The translations under genes and the position numbers were made by a program. The notes under the pieces were generated by a model, which was given only the letters and a program-made list of their open reading frames with translations, was not told the origin of the DNA and searched no databases. A stretch of 64,000 nt of DNA from SCGC-AG-212-J23 sp035762345 (GTDB lineage: Bacteria > Pseudomonadota > Gammaproteobacteria > Burkholderiales > SG8-39): positions 1 to 64,000 of the forward strand of contig DASTPE010000114.1 of the NCBI GenBank assembly GCA_035762345.1. The letters run 5' to 3'. Shown here piece by piece: positions 51,740 to 59,455 of the stretch (position 1 is its first letter; every line of letters begins with the position of its first letter).

Positions 51740-53244
51740 GCGGCCTCGCCTTCCTCGGCTTGATCATGCTGGTTGTCATGATCGGTGCCATCTTCATCGG
51801 TTTTCCGATCTCGTTCACGCTGCTGTTCCTCGCGCTGACCTTCGGCTACTTCGGGCTGGGCGAGGTGGTGTTCAGCCTGGCGTACTTCCAGACCATCGGC
51901 CTGATGAAGGAGGAGCTGCTCGCCGCGGTGCCGCTCTTCATCTTCATGGGCTTCCTTACCGAGCAGGCCGGGCTGATGGAACGCCTTTTCGTGGCCCTGC
52001 GCAACATCCTGGCGCCGATCCGCGGCTCGCTCTTCGCGGTGGTCATCCTCACCGCGGCGATCTTCGCCATGGCGACCGGCATCGTCGGCGCGGCGGTTAC
52101 CGTGCTCGGCATCATGGCGAGCCCAATCATGGTACGCACCGGCTACGACGGGCGGCTCGCCGCGGGCGCGATCACCGCCGGCGGAACGCTCGGCATCCTG
52201 ATCCCGCCCTCGGTCATGCTGATCGTGATGGGACCGGTGCTGGGCGTGTCGGTCGCCGATCTCTATGCCTCCGCGTTCGGCCCGGGGTTCCTCCTCGCCG
52301 GGCTGTACCTCGTCTATCTGCTTGGCCGGTCGTTTATCAACCCGAAGCTCGGCCCGCCGGTGCCCAAGGAAGAGCGCGTCCACAGCCTCGCGGTGATGCT
52401 CAAGGAGGTGGTTGTCGGCGTGGTTCCGCTCGTGGCGCTGATCGCCGCCGCGCTCGGCTCGATCCTCGCCGGCCTCGCGACGCCGACCGAGGCTTCCGGC
52501 ATCGGAGCGCTCGGCGCCATGCTGCTCGCCGCCGCGTACGGCAAGCTCACCTACGCCGGCGTGAAGCGCGCGGTCCTCAGCACGACCGCCACCTCGAGCA
52601 TGGTGCTGCTGCTCGCCATGTGCTCGAACATTTTCGGTGCGGTGTTCGCGCGTCTCGGCACCGCGAACTGGATCACCGATTCGATGCTCGCGCTGCCGTT
52701 CTCGCCGGTGATGATGTTGATCGTGGTGCTGTTCCTCATCTTCCTCCTCGGCTGGCCGTTCGAATGGCCGGCGATCATTCTGGTGTTCCTGCCGATCTTC
52801 TATCCGGTCATGGACGCGCTGCGGCCCGAGCTCGGCAAGTCGCTCGGCATCGCGCCCGACATGGTGATGGTGTGGTTCGGGGCTACGGTCGCGGTGGTGC
52901 TGCAGACCGCGTTCCTTTCGCCGCCAGTGGCCATGTCGGCGTACTACCTGCGCCAGGTGGTGCGCGAATGGTCGCTCGCCACGATCTACAAGGGCATGTT
53001 CGAGTTCATGATCCTTCAGGTGATCGCGATCGCGCTCATCGTCGCCTTCCCCGGGATCGCGACCACGTTTCCCGAGCAGCTGCAGGCCGAGGCGCGCGCC
53101 GTCAAGACCGAGGAAGTGGACGACAGCGCGAACCGGCTCGAAGAAGACCCGCTGAAGACGATGCAGGACCAGATCCAGCAACAGAAGGAGGAGGAGGGCG
53201 CCGGAGACAGCCTGGAACAAGACGAGCTCTCCAAGAAGAAGTAG
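51736..53244 (+). CDS. TRAP transporter large permease (DctM)
   Basis: A 502-residue permease with about 12 transmembrane helices. Motifs are FGYFGLGEVVFS, PLFIFMGFLTEQAGL, GIVGAAVTVLGIMASPIM, GGTLGILIPPSVMLIVMG and ATPTEASGIGALGAML. It is longer than usual because of a charged, Gln/Glu-rich cytoplasmic C-terminal tail of about 55 residues after LIVAFPGIAT. The start is ATG 51736. Confidence 0.94.
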   Translation: MSGLAFLGLIMLVVMIGAIFIGFPISFTLLFLALTFGYFGLGEVVFSLAYFQTIGLMKEELLAAVPLFIFMGFLTEQAGLMERLFVALRNILAPIRGSLFAVVILTAAIFAMATGIVGAAVTVLGIMASPIMVRTGYDGRLAAGAITAGGTLGILIPPSVMLIVMGPVLGVSVADLYASAFGPGFLLAGLYLVYLLGRSFINPKLGPPVPKEERVHSLAVMLKEVVVGVVPLVALIAAALGSILAGLATPTEASGIGALGAMLLAAAYGKLTYAGVKRAVLSTTATSSMVLLLAMCSNIFGAVFARLGTANWITDSMLALPFSPVMMLIVVLFLIFLLGWPFEWPAIILVFLPIFYPVMDALRPELGKSLGIAPDMVMVWFGATVAVVLQTAFLSPPVAMSAYYLRQVVREWSLATIYKGMFEFMILQVIAIALIVAFPGIATTFPEQLQAEARAVKTEEVDDSANRLEEDPLKTMQDQIQQQKEEEGAGDSLEQDELSKKK

Positions 53245-53263
53245 CCGGGCGCACCGTCAGTCG

Positions 53264-53292
53264 ACGCCGGGCGGCCCCCGGCGTTATTTTTT
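53264..53292 (+). terminator. Intrinsic terminator of the TRAP operon, next to the malY start
   Basis: An 8-bp stem ACGCCGGG/CCCGGCGT with a 5-base loop, followed by TATTTTTTTT. The tract ends 3 bases before the ATG of the next gene. Confidence 0.88.
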
Positions 53293-53295
53293 TGC

Positions 53296-54426
53296 ATGAG
53301 CTTCGACTTCGACAGTCCGGTCGAGCGCGCGGGCAGCTGGAGCACGCGCTGGGAGCGCTACTTCGGGCGCGACGTCATCCCGTTGTGGGTGGCCGACACC
53401 GACTTCCGCGCCGCGCCCGCGATCCGAGAAGCGCTCTTGGCACGCATTGCGCACGGCGTATTCGGCTACAGCACGCCGCCGCACGAGCTGCGCGTCGCGA
53501 TCGCCGAGCGCATGCAGCGCCTTTACCGCTGGCCTGTCGACCCAGGCTGGATCGTGTTCCTGCCCGGCGTGGTGCCGGGGCTGCATCTCGCGGCGCGCCA
53601 GCTTATCCCGGCGGGCGGCCACGCGCTCATCCCGCGGCCGGTCTATCACCACTTCAAGCGGGCCATGGAGCTTGCGCCCCGCGACTTCAGCGAGGTTCCC
53701 TTGGTGCTCGAGCGCGGACGATGGATTTTCGATCTTGATTGTATGAAAGCTTCCATTAAGGGGAAGACAACAGCCTTTTTCTTGTGCAATCCGCAAAACC
53801 CCGGGGGTACGGTCTTCAGGCGCGAGGAGCTGCAGGAACTCGCGGCGCTGTCTGGCGAGCTCCTCATCGTGTCCGACGAGATCCACTGCGATCTGATCCT
53901 CGAACAGGGTCTGCGCCATGTGCCGATCGCGAGCCTGGGACCGGATGTATCGAGGCGTACCGTGACACTGATGTCGGCGAACAAGAGCTTCAACATCCCG
54001 GCGTCGGGGTGCGGCTGGGCGATCATCGAGGATGCGGAGCTGAGGAAGGCCTTCTCGGCCGAGGTGGCCGCGCACGTGATCGGCTCGCCGTCGGTGTTCG
54101 GGCTCGCGGCGACGCTCGCGGCGCTCCGGCATGGAGACGAATGGCTTGCGGCGCAGCTCGATTACTTGCGCGGCAATCGGGATCTCGTCGAAAGCACGAT
54201 CGGCCTGCCGATGGCGCACGTCGAGGCGACGTATCTCGCCTGGATCGATTGCTCAAGCATTCCGGACGCGGCGGACGTTTTCCTGCGCAACGGCGTCGCG
54301 GTTTATCCCGGCGCTCAGTTCGGCGACCCGCGCTTCATACGCCTCAATTTCGGCACCCAGAAAAAAACCCTGAAAGAGGCGCTGAGGCGAATCAAGAGCG
54401 CATCCAGGCCGAGCCCCAGAGGTTGA
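53296..54426 (+). CDS. MalY/PatB-type pyridoxal-phosphate C-S lyase
   Basis: A 376-residue fold-type I PLP enzyme. It has VIPLWVADTDFRAAP, FGYSTPP, FFLCNPQNPGGTVF, IVSDEIHCDLI and the PLP Lys in LMSANKSFNIPASGCGWAII. PatB/MalY members cleave cystathionine or cysteine conjugates. The ATG is fixed by the conserved MSFDFD opening, but it follows the terminator T tract directly, with no ribosome-binding site. It overlaps the convergent VOC gene by 35 bases. Confidence 0.92.
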   Translation: MSFDFDSPVERAGSWSTRWERYFGRDVIPLWVADTDFRAAPAIREALLARIAHGVFGYSTPPHELRVAIAERMQRLYRWPVDPGWIVFLPGVVPGLHLAARQLIPAGGHALIPRPVYHHFKRAMELAPRDFSEVPLVLERGRWIFDLDCMKASIKGKTTAFFLCNPQNPGGTVFRREELQELAALSGELLIVSDEIHCDLILEQGLRHVPIASLGPDVSRRTVTLMSANKSFNIPASGCGWAIIEDAELRKAFSAEVAAHVIGSPSVFGLAATLAALRHGDEWLAAQLDYLRGNRDLVESTIGLPMAHVEATYLAWIDCSSIPDAADVFLRNGVAVYPGAQFGDPRFIRLNFGTQKKTLKEALRRIKSASRPSPRG

Positions 54427-55213
54427 GGGTGCGTTGCTCGTGCGGCCAGGTGCGATGCGGCATGTCCTTCGGCATCAGCTCTAGCTCGGCAGAGAACTCG
54501 ACCTTGTGCCCGTCGGGATCCTCGATCATGAAGAAGAGATTGTTGCCGGGGCCGTGGCGACCGGGTCCCCACCAGAGCGGGATGCGCAGCCTCCCCATGC
54601 GATCGGCCCAGTCCCGGATGTCGAGCCAGCCGGTGGTCTCGTAGCAGTGGTGATCCGGCCGCGATTCCGGCGCGCGGAAAGCGGCGAAGCTGTGGTGCTC
54701 AGGATCGGAGCGCAGGAATACCGCGCTCAGCTCCGTGCCTTCCAGCACGCGGTCGGATTCGACCATGCCCAACCCGCGATAAAAATCCAGCATCTCGGGA
54801 AGGCGAGCCGTCGCGCACACGAAATGCTGCAGGCGCCCGGACAGGCCGTTCGGCGCCTCCGCTTGCTTTGCGATGCCGAAAGCGACGCGGCGACCGTCGG
54901 GATCGGTTAGCGCGAACGCGCCTTCTTCGAACAGCGCCGACGAAAAAGGCTCGGGCTTGCAGCCGCGCCGGTATGCCTCGAGGTGCGCCGCGTCCTGCAG
55001 CTCGAACGCGAAGTAGGGCACCGATGCCACGGCGCCCTGGCCGACGACGAGGTGCCGGCCGCGGCCGGCGACCAGCCAGCTACCGCCGGGCAACGGCGCG
55101 ACCGGGTCGCCGAGCAGCTCGCCGTAGAACCGCGCCAGCGGCTCGGGCTTCGGACTGTCGCGCCGCAGGTGGTGTAACCGCGCAGGCCAGAGTTCCGCTG
55201 GCATTGCCTCCAT
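54392..55213 (-). CDS. Two-domain VOC-family (extradiol-dioxygenase-like) protein
   Basis: A 273-residue protein of two vicinal-oxygen-chelate modules (about 10-115 and 125-260). Possible metal ligands are His in RLQHFVCAT, His in DPEHHSFAAF and Glu in HKVEFSAELEL, in the order of catechol 2,3-dioxygenase-type enzymes. The N-terminal module looks non-catalytic. It could cleave or isomerise an aromatic or act in bleomycin-like binding; the substrate is unknown. The start is ATG 55213 (or 55204). Its 5' end is overlapped by the chaC gene for 134 bases. Confidence 0.8.
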   Translation of the reverse strand: MEAMPAELWPARLHHLRRDSPKPEPLARFYGELLGDPVAPLPGGSWLVAGRGRHLVVGQGAVASVPYFAFELQDAAHLEAYRRGCKPEPFSSALFEEGAFALTDPDGRRVAFGIAKQAEAPNGLSGRLQHFVCATARLPEMLDFYRGLGMVESDRVLEGTELSAVFLRSDPEHHSFAAFRAPESRPDHHCYETTGWLDIRDWADRMGRLRIPLWWGPGRHGPGNNLFFMIEDPDGHKVEFSAELELMPKDMPHRTWPHEQRTLNLWGSAWMRS

Positions 55214-55772
55214 TCTGGCGTAAAGCGAGCGCGGCGTGGAGGATGCGCTCGAGATGCGGATCGTGCACGCCGACGTCGTGCATGTGGTCGAGCGTATTGC
55301 GGATGTAGTCGATGCACGGTCCGCGGACTCCGATGCCCTGCGCTACCAGGCGCGCCCGGCCGTGCAGGTCGAGCTCACGGACGTACGCCGGATGCGTGGC
55401 GTCCGCGACGAAAGCGAGCGCGCGAACCTCGCGCCCCGACGCGAGCCGCACCGGGATGAGCCGCGGCTCGTAGACGCGCCGCGGCATCTCGCGGTACCAG
55501 AGGCGGGCGAGCGCGCGCCGCAATCCTCGGGCGTCGATGCGGTAGGCAATTCCCCAGCAGGAACCACCGCGGCACAGCCCCACGACGAGGCCAGGCTTGC
55601 GCGCGGTTCCGCGATAGCGCGTGGACAGGATGCACAGCGCGCGGTGGTAGCCGTGCGCGCGGCCGGGGGCCTTGTGCTTGTAGTCGAAGCACGGCGACCA
55701 CATGAGCGAGCCGTAGCCGAACACCCAGAGGTCGCCCTTGGGCAGAAGCGCCTTGAACTCGCCTAGCTTCAT
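55080..55772 (-). CDS. chaC: Gamma-glutamylcyclotransferase, ChaC type
   Basis: A 230-residue protein with the ChaC fold: VFGYGSLMWSPCFDY (YGSL substrate loop), GRAHGYHRALCILSTRYRGT, GLVVGLCRGGSCWGIAYRI and catalytic-type Glu in PRRVYEPRLIPV. It degrades glutathione to 5-oxoproline and Cys-Gly. The family domain ends near LERILHAALALRQ. The last ~45 codons, rich in Arg and Ala, are read out of frame through the start of the VOC gene and look like run-on. The start is ATG 55772. Confidence 0.9.
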   Translation of the reverse strand: MKLGEFKALLPKGDLWVFGYGSLMWSPCFDYKHKAPGRAHGYHRALCILSTRYRGTARKPGLVVGLCRGGSCWGIAYRIDARGLRRALARLWYREMPRRVYEPRLIPVRLASGREVRALAFVADATHPAYVRELDLHGRARLVAQGIGVRGPCIDYIRNTLDHMHDVGVHDPHLERILHAALALRQNGGNASGTLACAVTPPAARQSEARAAGAVLRRAARRPGRAVARR

Positions 55773-55783
55773 CGCGGGAGATT

Positions 55784-55789
55784 ATAGAA
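55784..55789 (+). promoter_or_regulatory. Candidate -10 element for the sulfite-oxidase-family gene
   Basis: TATAGA, in the context ATTATAGAAT, lies 8 bases before ATG 55798 in the 25-base gap between divergent starts. No -35 was assigned; it would lie within chaC. Confidence 0.3.
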
Positions 55790-55797
55790 TCGGCGCG

Positions 55798-56868
55798 ATG
55801 TCCTCACGCCGGCCGCCGATCGCGGGCCGCTATACCGCCGAGGAGGTGGCGTTGGCAGCGCGCAATCGCGGCATGCCGCTCGAAGCGCTGCGCCACGAAG
55901 TCACCCCGCCAGGGCTGCACTACCTGCTTGTCCACTTTGATATTCCCGACACCCAGGAAAGCGACTGGAAGCTCGACATCCAGGGTCTTGTCGGCAAGCG
56001 TTGCTCGTTTTCGCTTGCCGAGCTGAACGCGCTGCCTTCGACGACGCTGCGCGTGACGATGGAGTGCGCCGGCAACGGGCGCGGGCAGATGTCGCCGCGC
56101 TATCCCTCGGTGCCGTGGCTAGAGGAGGGCGTATCGACCGCCGACTGGACCGGCGTGCCCCTCGCGCTTTTGCTCGAAAAGGCAGGCTTGGTTTCGGAAG
56201 CCAGCGAGATTGTTTTCCACGGCGCGGATAGCGGCATTGACGCGGGCGTCGAGCATCATTTCGCGCGCAGCCTGTCGCGCGCGCAAGCCCTGGGCGGCGA
56301 GGTTCTCGTGGCCCACACGATGAATGAGGCGCCGCTGCCGCCGCAGCACGGCGCACCACTGCGGCTTGTGGTCCCCCGCTGGTACGGCATGGCGAGCGTG
56401 AAATGGCTGCGCTCGATCGAAGCGATCGCCGGTTCGTTCGATGGACTGCAGCAGGCGCGCAGCTATCATTTCCGTCGCACGCCCGACGAGAAGGGGGAGC
56501 CGTGCACGCTGATGCGTGTGAACTCGCTGATGGCGCCGCCGGGCATCCCCGACTTCTACACGCGCCGGCGCATCGTGGAAGCGGGGCCGGTCGCGATCAT
56601 TGGCCGGGCGTGGTCGGGCGCTGCCCCTATCGAGCGGGTCGAGTTCGGCATCGACGGAGCCTGGAGCAGGGCAGATGTCGCACCCGGGCGACGAGCGTAC
56701 TGCTGGCAGGAGTGGAACTTTCTCTGGCACGCATCGCCAGGGGCACACGAGCTCGCATGCCGCGCGACCGATGCCGCGGGCAACACCCAGCCGCTCGAGC
56801 CGCCCTGGGACCTCGCAGGCTTCGGCAACAACGGCGTGCAGCGAGTCCCTATCACCGTAAGGGATTAG
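55798..56868 (+). CDS. Sulfite-oxidase-family molybdopterin enzyme
   Basis: A 356-residue protein with the oxidoreductase molybdopterin domain (about 30-215) and C-terminal Mo-co dimerisation domain (about 240-350). The molybdenum-ligand Cys90 lies in RVTMECAGNGRGQMSPRYPS; the domain also shows HYLLVHFDIPD and PRWYGMASVKWLRSIE. It has no haem domain and no signal or Tat peptide from the chosen ATG, so it is probably cytoplasmic, unlike SorA or MsrP. Electron acceptor unknown. Followed by an intrinsic terminator. Confidence 0.88.
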   Translation: MSSRRPPIAGRYTAEEVALAARNRGMPLEALRHEVTPPGLHYLLVHFDIPDTQESDWKLDIQGLVGKRCSFSLAELNALPSTTLRVTMECAGNGRGQMSPRYPSVPWLEEGVSTADWTGVPLALLLEKAGLVSEASEIVFHGADSGIDAGVEHHFARSLSRAQALGGEVLVAHTMNEAPLPPQHGAPLRLVVPRWYGMASVKWLRSIEAIAGSFDGLQQARSYHFRRTPDEKGEPCTLMRVNSLMAPPGIPDFYTRRRIVEAGPVAIIGRAWSGAAPIERVEFGIDGAWSRADVAPGRRAYCWQEWNFLWHASPGAHELACRATDAAGNTQPLEPPWDLAGFGNNGVQRVPITVRD

Positions 56869-56897
56869 CGTTCGCGGCAAGCTTCAGCTGGAACAAG

Positions 56898-56924
56898 AGC
56901 CCGGTTACAGCCGGGCTTTTCTTT
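56898..56924 (+). terminator. Intrinsic terminator after the sulfite-oxidase-family gene
   Basis: Stem AGCCCGG/CCGGGCT with loop TTACAG, followed by TTTCTTT. The rest of the gap to 57150 shows no convincing gene; only a purine-rich AGAGGAG ribosome-binding site before the next ATG is clear. Confidence 0.85.
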
Positions 56925-57150
56925 GGGGTAGAGTAAGCCGGTGTTCGTCTTGGACCGGTTGACGTCCCGCAGTTCGCGCTCGCTCGCCGTGATGATCGGG
57001 TTTGCGCGCAGCGTGAAAGGCGGCGGGCGGGAGGGCTTGCGTGGCAGCCCCGAGCATGCTTTGAGTGACTTCTTTCTTCACGCCTCCCTCCGCATTTCCG
57101 CAGCAAACCCCGCTTTCCAGTTTGGCTAGATTCTCATCAGAGGAGTCAGT

Positions 57151-58233
57151 ATGGAACGCCGCGTATTTCTAAAGTCCTCCGCCGCAATGGCCGCCGTGTC
57201 CGCCCTCCCCTGGCGTGAAGTGCTTGCGGCGGCCGACTGGCGCACTTTTGAAGTGACGACCCGGGTGGAGATTCTCAAGCCGCAAGGGATTGCCCGAGTC
57301 TGGCTGCCATTGCCGATGATGCGCGACACGGTGTGGCAGCGTGACCGCGGCAGCGAGTGGACGGGCAACGCGGCGCGCGCGCAAGTCGTGAACGACGGCA
57401 AGTACGGCGCCAGCATGCTGTACGCGGAATGGGCTGCGGACGCGCAGACGCCGGTGCTCGAGCTTACGAGTCGTTTCGCCACGCGCGACCACGCAGTCGA
57501 TCTGTCGCGCGCACGACCCGATGCCGAGCGGCTGACCGCGGCGGAGCGCGATTTCTTCACGGCGCCAACCGAGCTCATACCGACCGACGGCATCGTGCGC
57601 GAGACCGCGACCGGAATTGTCAGGAATGCGCGCAACGACCTGGACAAGGCGCGCGCGATCTACGAATGGGTGGTGGAGAACACCTTCCGCGACCCGAAGG
57701 TACGCGGCTGCGGCTGGGGCGACATCAAGTCTATGCTCGAGACGCGAAACTTCGGCGGCAAGTGTGGCGACCTGAATGCGATGTTCGTGGGCCTTGCGCG
57801 CTCGGTCAGCGTTCCGGCGCGCGACGTGTACGGTGTGCGGGTCGCGCGCTCGGCGCACGGCTACGCGAGCCTGGGGGTCAGCTCGCCGAACGTGACGCGC
57901 GCGCAGCATTGCCGCGCGGAGTTTTTCGCGCAGGGGTATGGCTGGATCCCGGTCGATCCCGCCGACGTGCGCAAGGTGGTGCTCGAGGAGCCACCCGGGC
58001 AGCTCGCGATCGGCGATCCCAAAGTCGTCGCAGCGCGCAAGCGCCTTTTCGGCAGCTGGGAAATGAACTGGCTCGCTTACAACATGGGACACGACATCGC
58101 GCTGCCCCATTCGAGCGGGCCGAAGCTGCCGTACCTCATGTACCCGAACGGCGAGAACGGCGGCGCGCGGCTCGATCAGCTCGACCCCGACGCGTTCAAG
58201 TACAGCCTCACCGCACGCCAGACCGGCGCTTGA
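57151..58233 (+). CDS. Exported transglutaminase-like cysteine-protease-fold protein
   Basis: A 360-residue protein starting with a twin-arginine type leader (ERRVFLKSSAAMAAVSALPW). The transglutaminase core (about 165-275) shows the catalytic Cys in GGKCGDLNAMFVGLAR, His in AQHCRAEFF and Asp in WIPVDPADVR. A beta-rich N-terminal domain precedes it. Bacterial members are thought to act as peptidases or amidases rather than cross-linkers. It overlaps the thioredoxin gene by 4 bases. Confidence 0.88.
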   Translation: MERRVFLKSSAAMAAVSALPWREVLAAADWRTFEVTTRVEILKPQGIARVWLPLPMMRDTVWQRDRGSEWTGNAARAQVVNDGKYGASMLYAEWAADAQTPVLELTSRFATRDHAVDLSRARPDAERLTAAERDFFTAPTELIPTDGIVRETATGIVRNARNDLDKARAIYEWVVENTFRDPKVRGCGWGDIKSMLETRNFGGKCGDLNAMFVGLARSVSVPARDVYGVRVARSAHGYASLGVSSPNVTRAQHCRAEFFAQGYGWIPVDPADVRKVVLEEPPGQLAIGDPKVVAARKRLFGSWEMNWLAYNMGHDIALPHSSGPKLPYLMYPNGENGGARLDQLDPDAFKYSLTARQTGA

Positions 58234-58715
58234 GGTTCCTTGCTCTGCTGCTCGCGCTGTCACTTCCCGCGGCGGCGGAGGAACTCAAGCCATGGGCCGG
58301 CGGTGCTACGCCGCCGCTCGAGCTCACCGATCTCCAGGGCAAGAAGCACTCGCTTGCCGACTACCGCGGCAAAGTGGTGCTGGTAAATTTCTGGGCGACC
58401 TGGTGCGAGCCGTGTCGCCAAGAAATGCCGAGCATGGAGCGGTTGCGCGTCTCGCTCGCGGGCCGGCCGTTCTCCGTGCTCGCTGTCAATCTGGCCGAGC
58501 CGGAATCGCGCATCAGCAAGTTCCTCGACGCCGTGCCGGTCGGTTTCCCGATCTTGCTCGATCGCGACACCAAGACCACCCGGGCATGGCAAGCGAAGGT
58601 GCTGCCCGCAACGTATATCGTCGGCCCGAACGGCGCGATCCGCTACCGCCACGTCGGCGAGCTCGACTGGTCGAAGCCGGAAGTACGCAAGCAGATCGTG
58701 GCGCTCATGAAATGA
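58230..58715 (+). CDS. TlpA-like periplasmic thioredoxin
   Basis: A 161-residue protein with signal peptide (MRFLALLLALSLPAAAEE) and redoxin fold: VVLVNFWATWCEPCRQEMPSME (active site CEPC), cis-Pro in VLPATYIVGPNG. It is a likely thiol reductant in the periplasm. The start is TTG 58230, overlapping the transglutaminase stop (TTGA). It overlaps the methyltransferase gene by 4 bases. The catalytic Cys of the upstream enzyme is a possible client (inference). Confidence 0.92.
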   Translation: MRFLALLLALSLPAAAEELKPWAGGATPPLELTDLQGKKHSLADYRGKVVLVNFWATWCEPCRQEMPSMERLRVSLAGRPFSVLAVNLAEPESRISKFLDAVPVGFPILLDRDTKTTRAWQAKVLPATYIVGPNGAIRYRHVGELDWSKPEVRKQIVALMK

Positions 58716-59455
58716 AGGGTGCGGCGGCAATAGTTCTTTGCCTTGCAGCTTCGGCGCTCAAGGCCGACGAAAATGAATGGCGGCCGCCGTTCATCACGAC
58801 GCCGCCCGAGGTGGTCGAGCGGATGCTGACGATGGCCGCGACGCGACCCGAGGACCTCGTGGTCGACCTCGGCTCGGGCGACGGGCGGATCGTGATCACT
58901 GCGGCACGCCATTTTGGCGCGCGCGGCATGGGCATAGAGCTCGACGCCGCGCTGGTGGAAAAATCCCGCAACGCTGCTCGTGCGGTCGGGGTCGAGGACA
59001 AGGTGAGCTTCGTGCACGGCGACGTCCTAGTTGCCGACATATCGCGCGCGACGGTCGTAACGGTGTACCTGCTCCCGGCGCTTATGGCAAAGCTGCAGTC
59101 GCGCTTCATCGACGAGCTCGCCCCCGGCACGCGCATCGTGTCGCACGCCTTCACGATGACCGGCTGGGCACCCGACGCCGCCGAGACCGTGAGACTTAAA
59201 TCGCGCCACCCCGGTCAGGGCGATGAAAGCCGGCTTCACCTGTGGATCGTGCCCGCGGATGCGCGTGGCGTGTGGCGTGGCTCCGGGATCGAAGTGCGTA
59301 TCGAGCAGAACTACCAGAAGATCGAGGTGCAGGGCGCCGCCCGCGCGAGCCTTTCCGGACGCAATATCGCGTGGGACGGCTTCAAAGGCCGCGTGGAGGG
59401 AAACCGCATCGTGGGCGAGCTCGCCGGCCGCCCCATCGAACTCATCCGCCGCTAG
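58712..59455 (+). CDS. Class I SAM methyltransferase with an apparent signal peptide
   Basis: A 247-residue protein. The first 18 residues (MKGAAAIVLCLAASALKA) look like a signal peptide. The Rossmann domain follows: FITTPPEVVERMLTMA, SAM loop LVVDLGSGDGRIVITAA, GMGIELDAALVEKSR, VSFVHGDVLVADI and VVTVYLLPALMAKL. This core resembles FAM173/ATPSCKMT-type lysine methyltransferases. A C-terminal beta domain of about 80 residues ends the protein. Export of a SAM enzyme is paradoxical. It is translationally coupled to the TlpA gene. Confidence 0.85.
   Translation: MKGAAAIVLCLAASALKADENEWRPPFITTPPEVVERMLTMAATRPEDLVVDLGSGDGRIVITAARHFGARGMGIELDAALVEKSRNAARAVGVEDKVSFVHGDVLVADISRATVVTVYLLPALMAKLQSRFIDELAPGTRIVSHAFTMTGWAPDAAETVRLKSRHPGQGDESRLHLWIVPADARGVWRGSGIEVRIEQNYQKIEVQGAARASLSGRNIAWDGFKGRVEGNRIVGELAGRPIELIRR

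Noticed and set aside
51540..53738. A 732-codon open frame across dctM and malY
   Set aside because: It is an out-of-frame shadow of high-GC coding DNA, with Arg/Ala/Gly-rich sequence and no recognisable domain; the overlapping DctQ, DctM and MalY frames are unmistakable.
56941..57129. A 62-codon frame in the gap before the transglutaminase gene
   Set aside because: Low-complexity Ser/Arg/Gly composition, no ribosome-binding site and no recognisable family.
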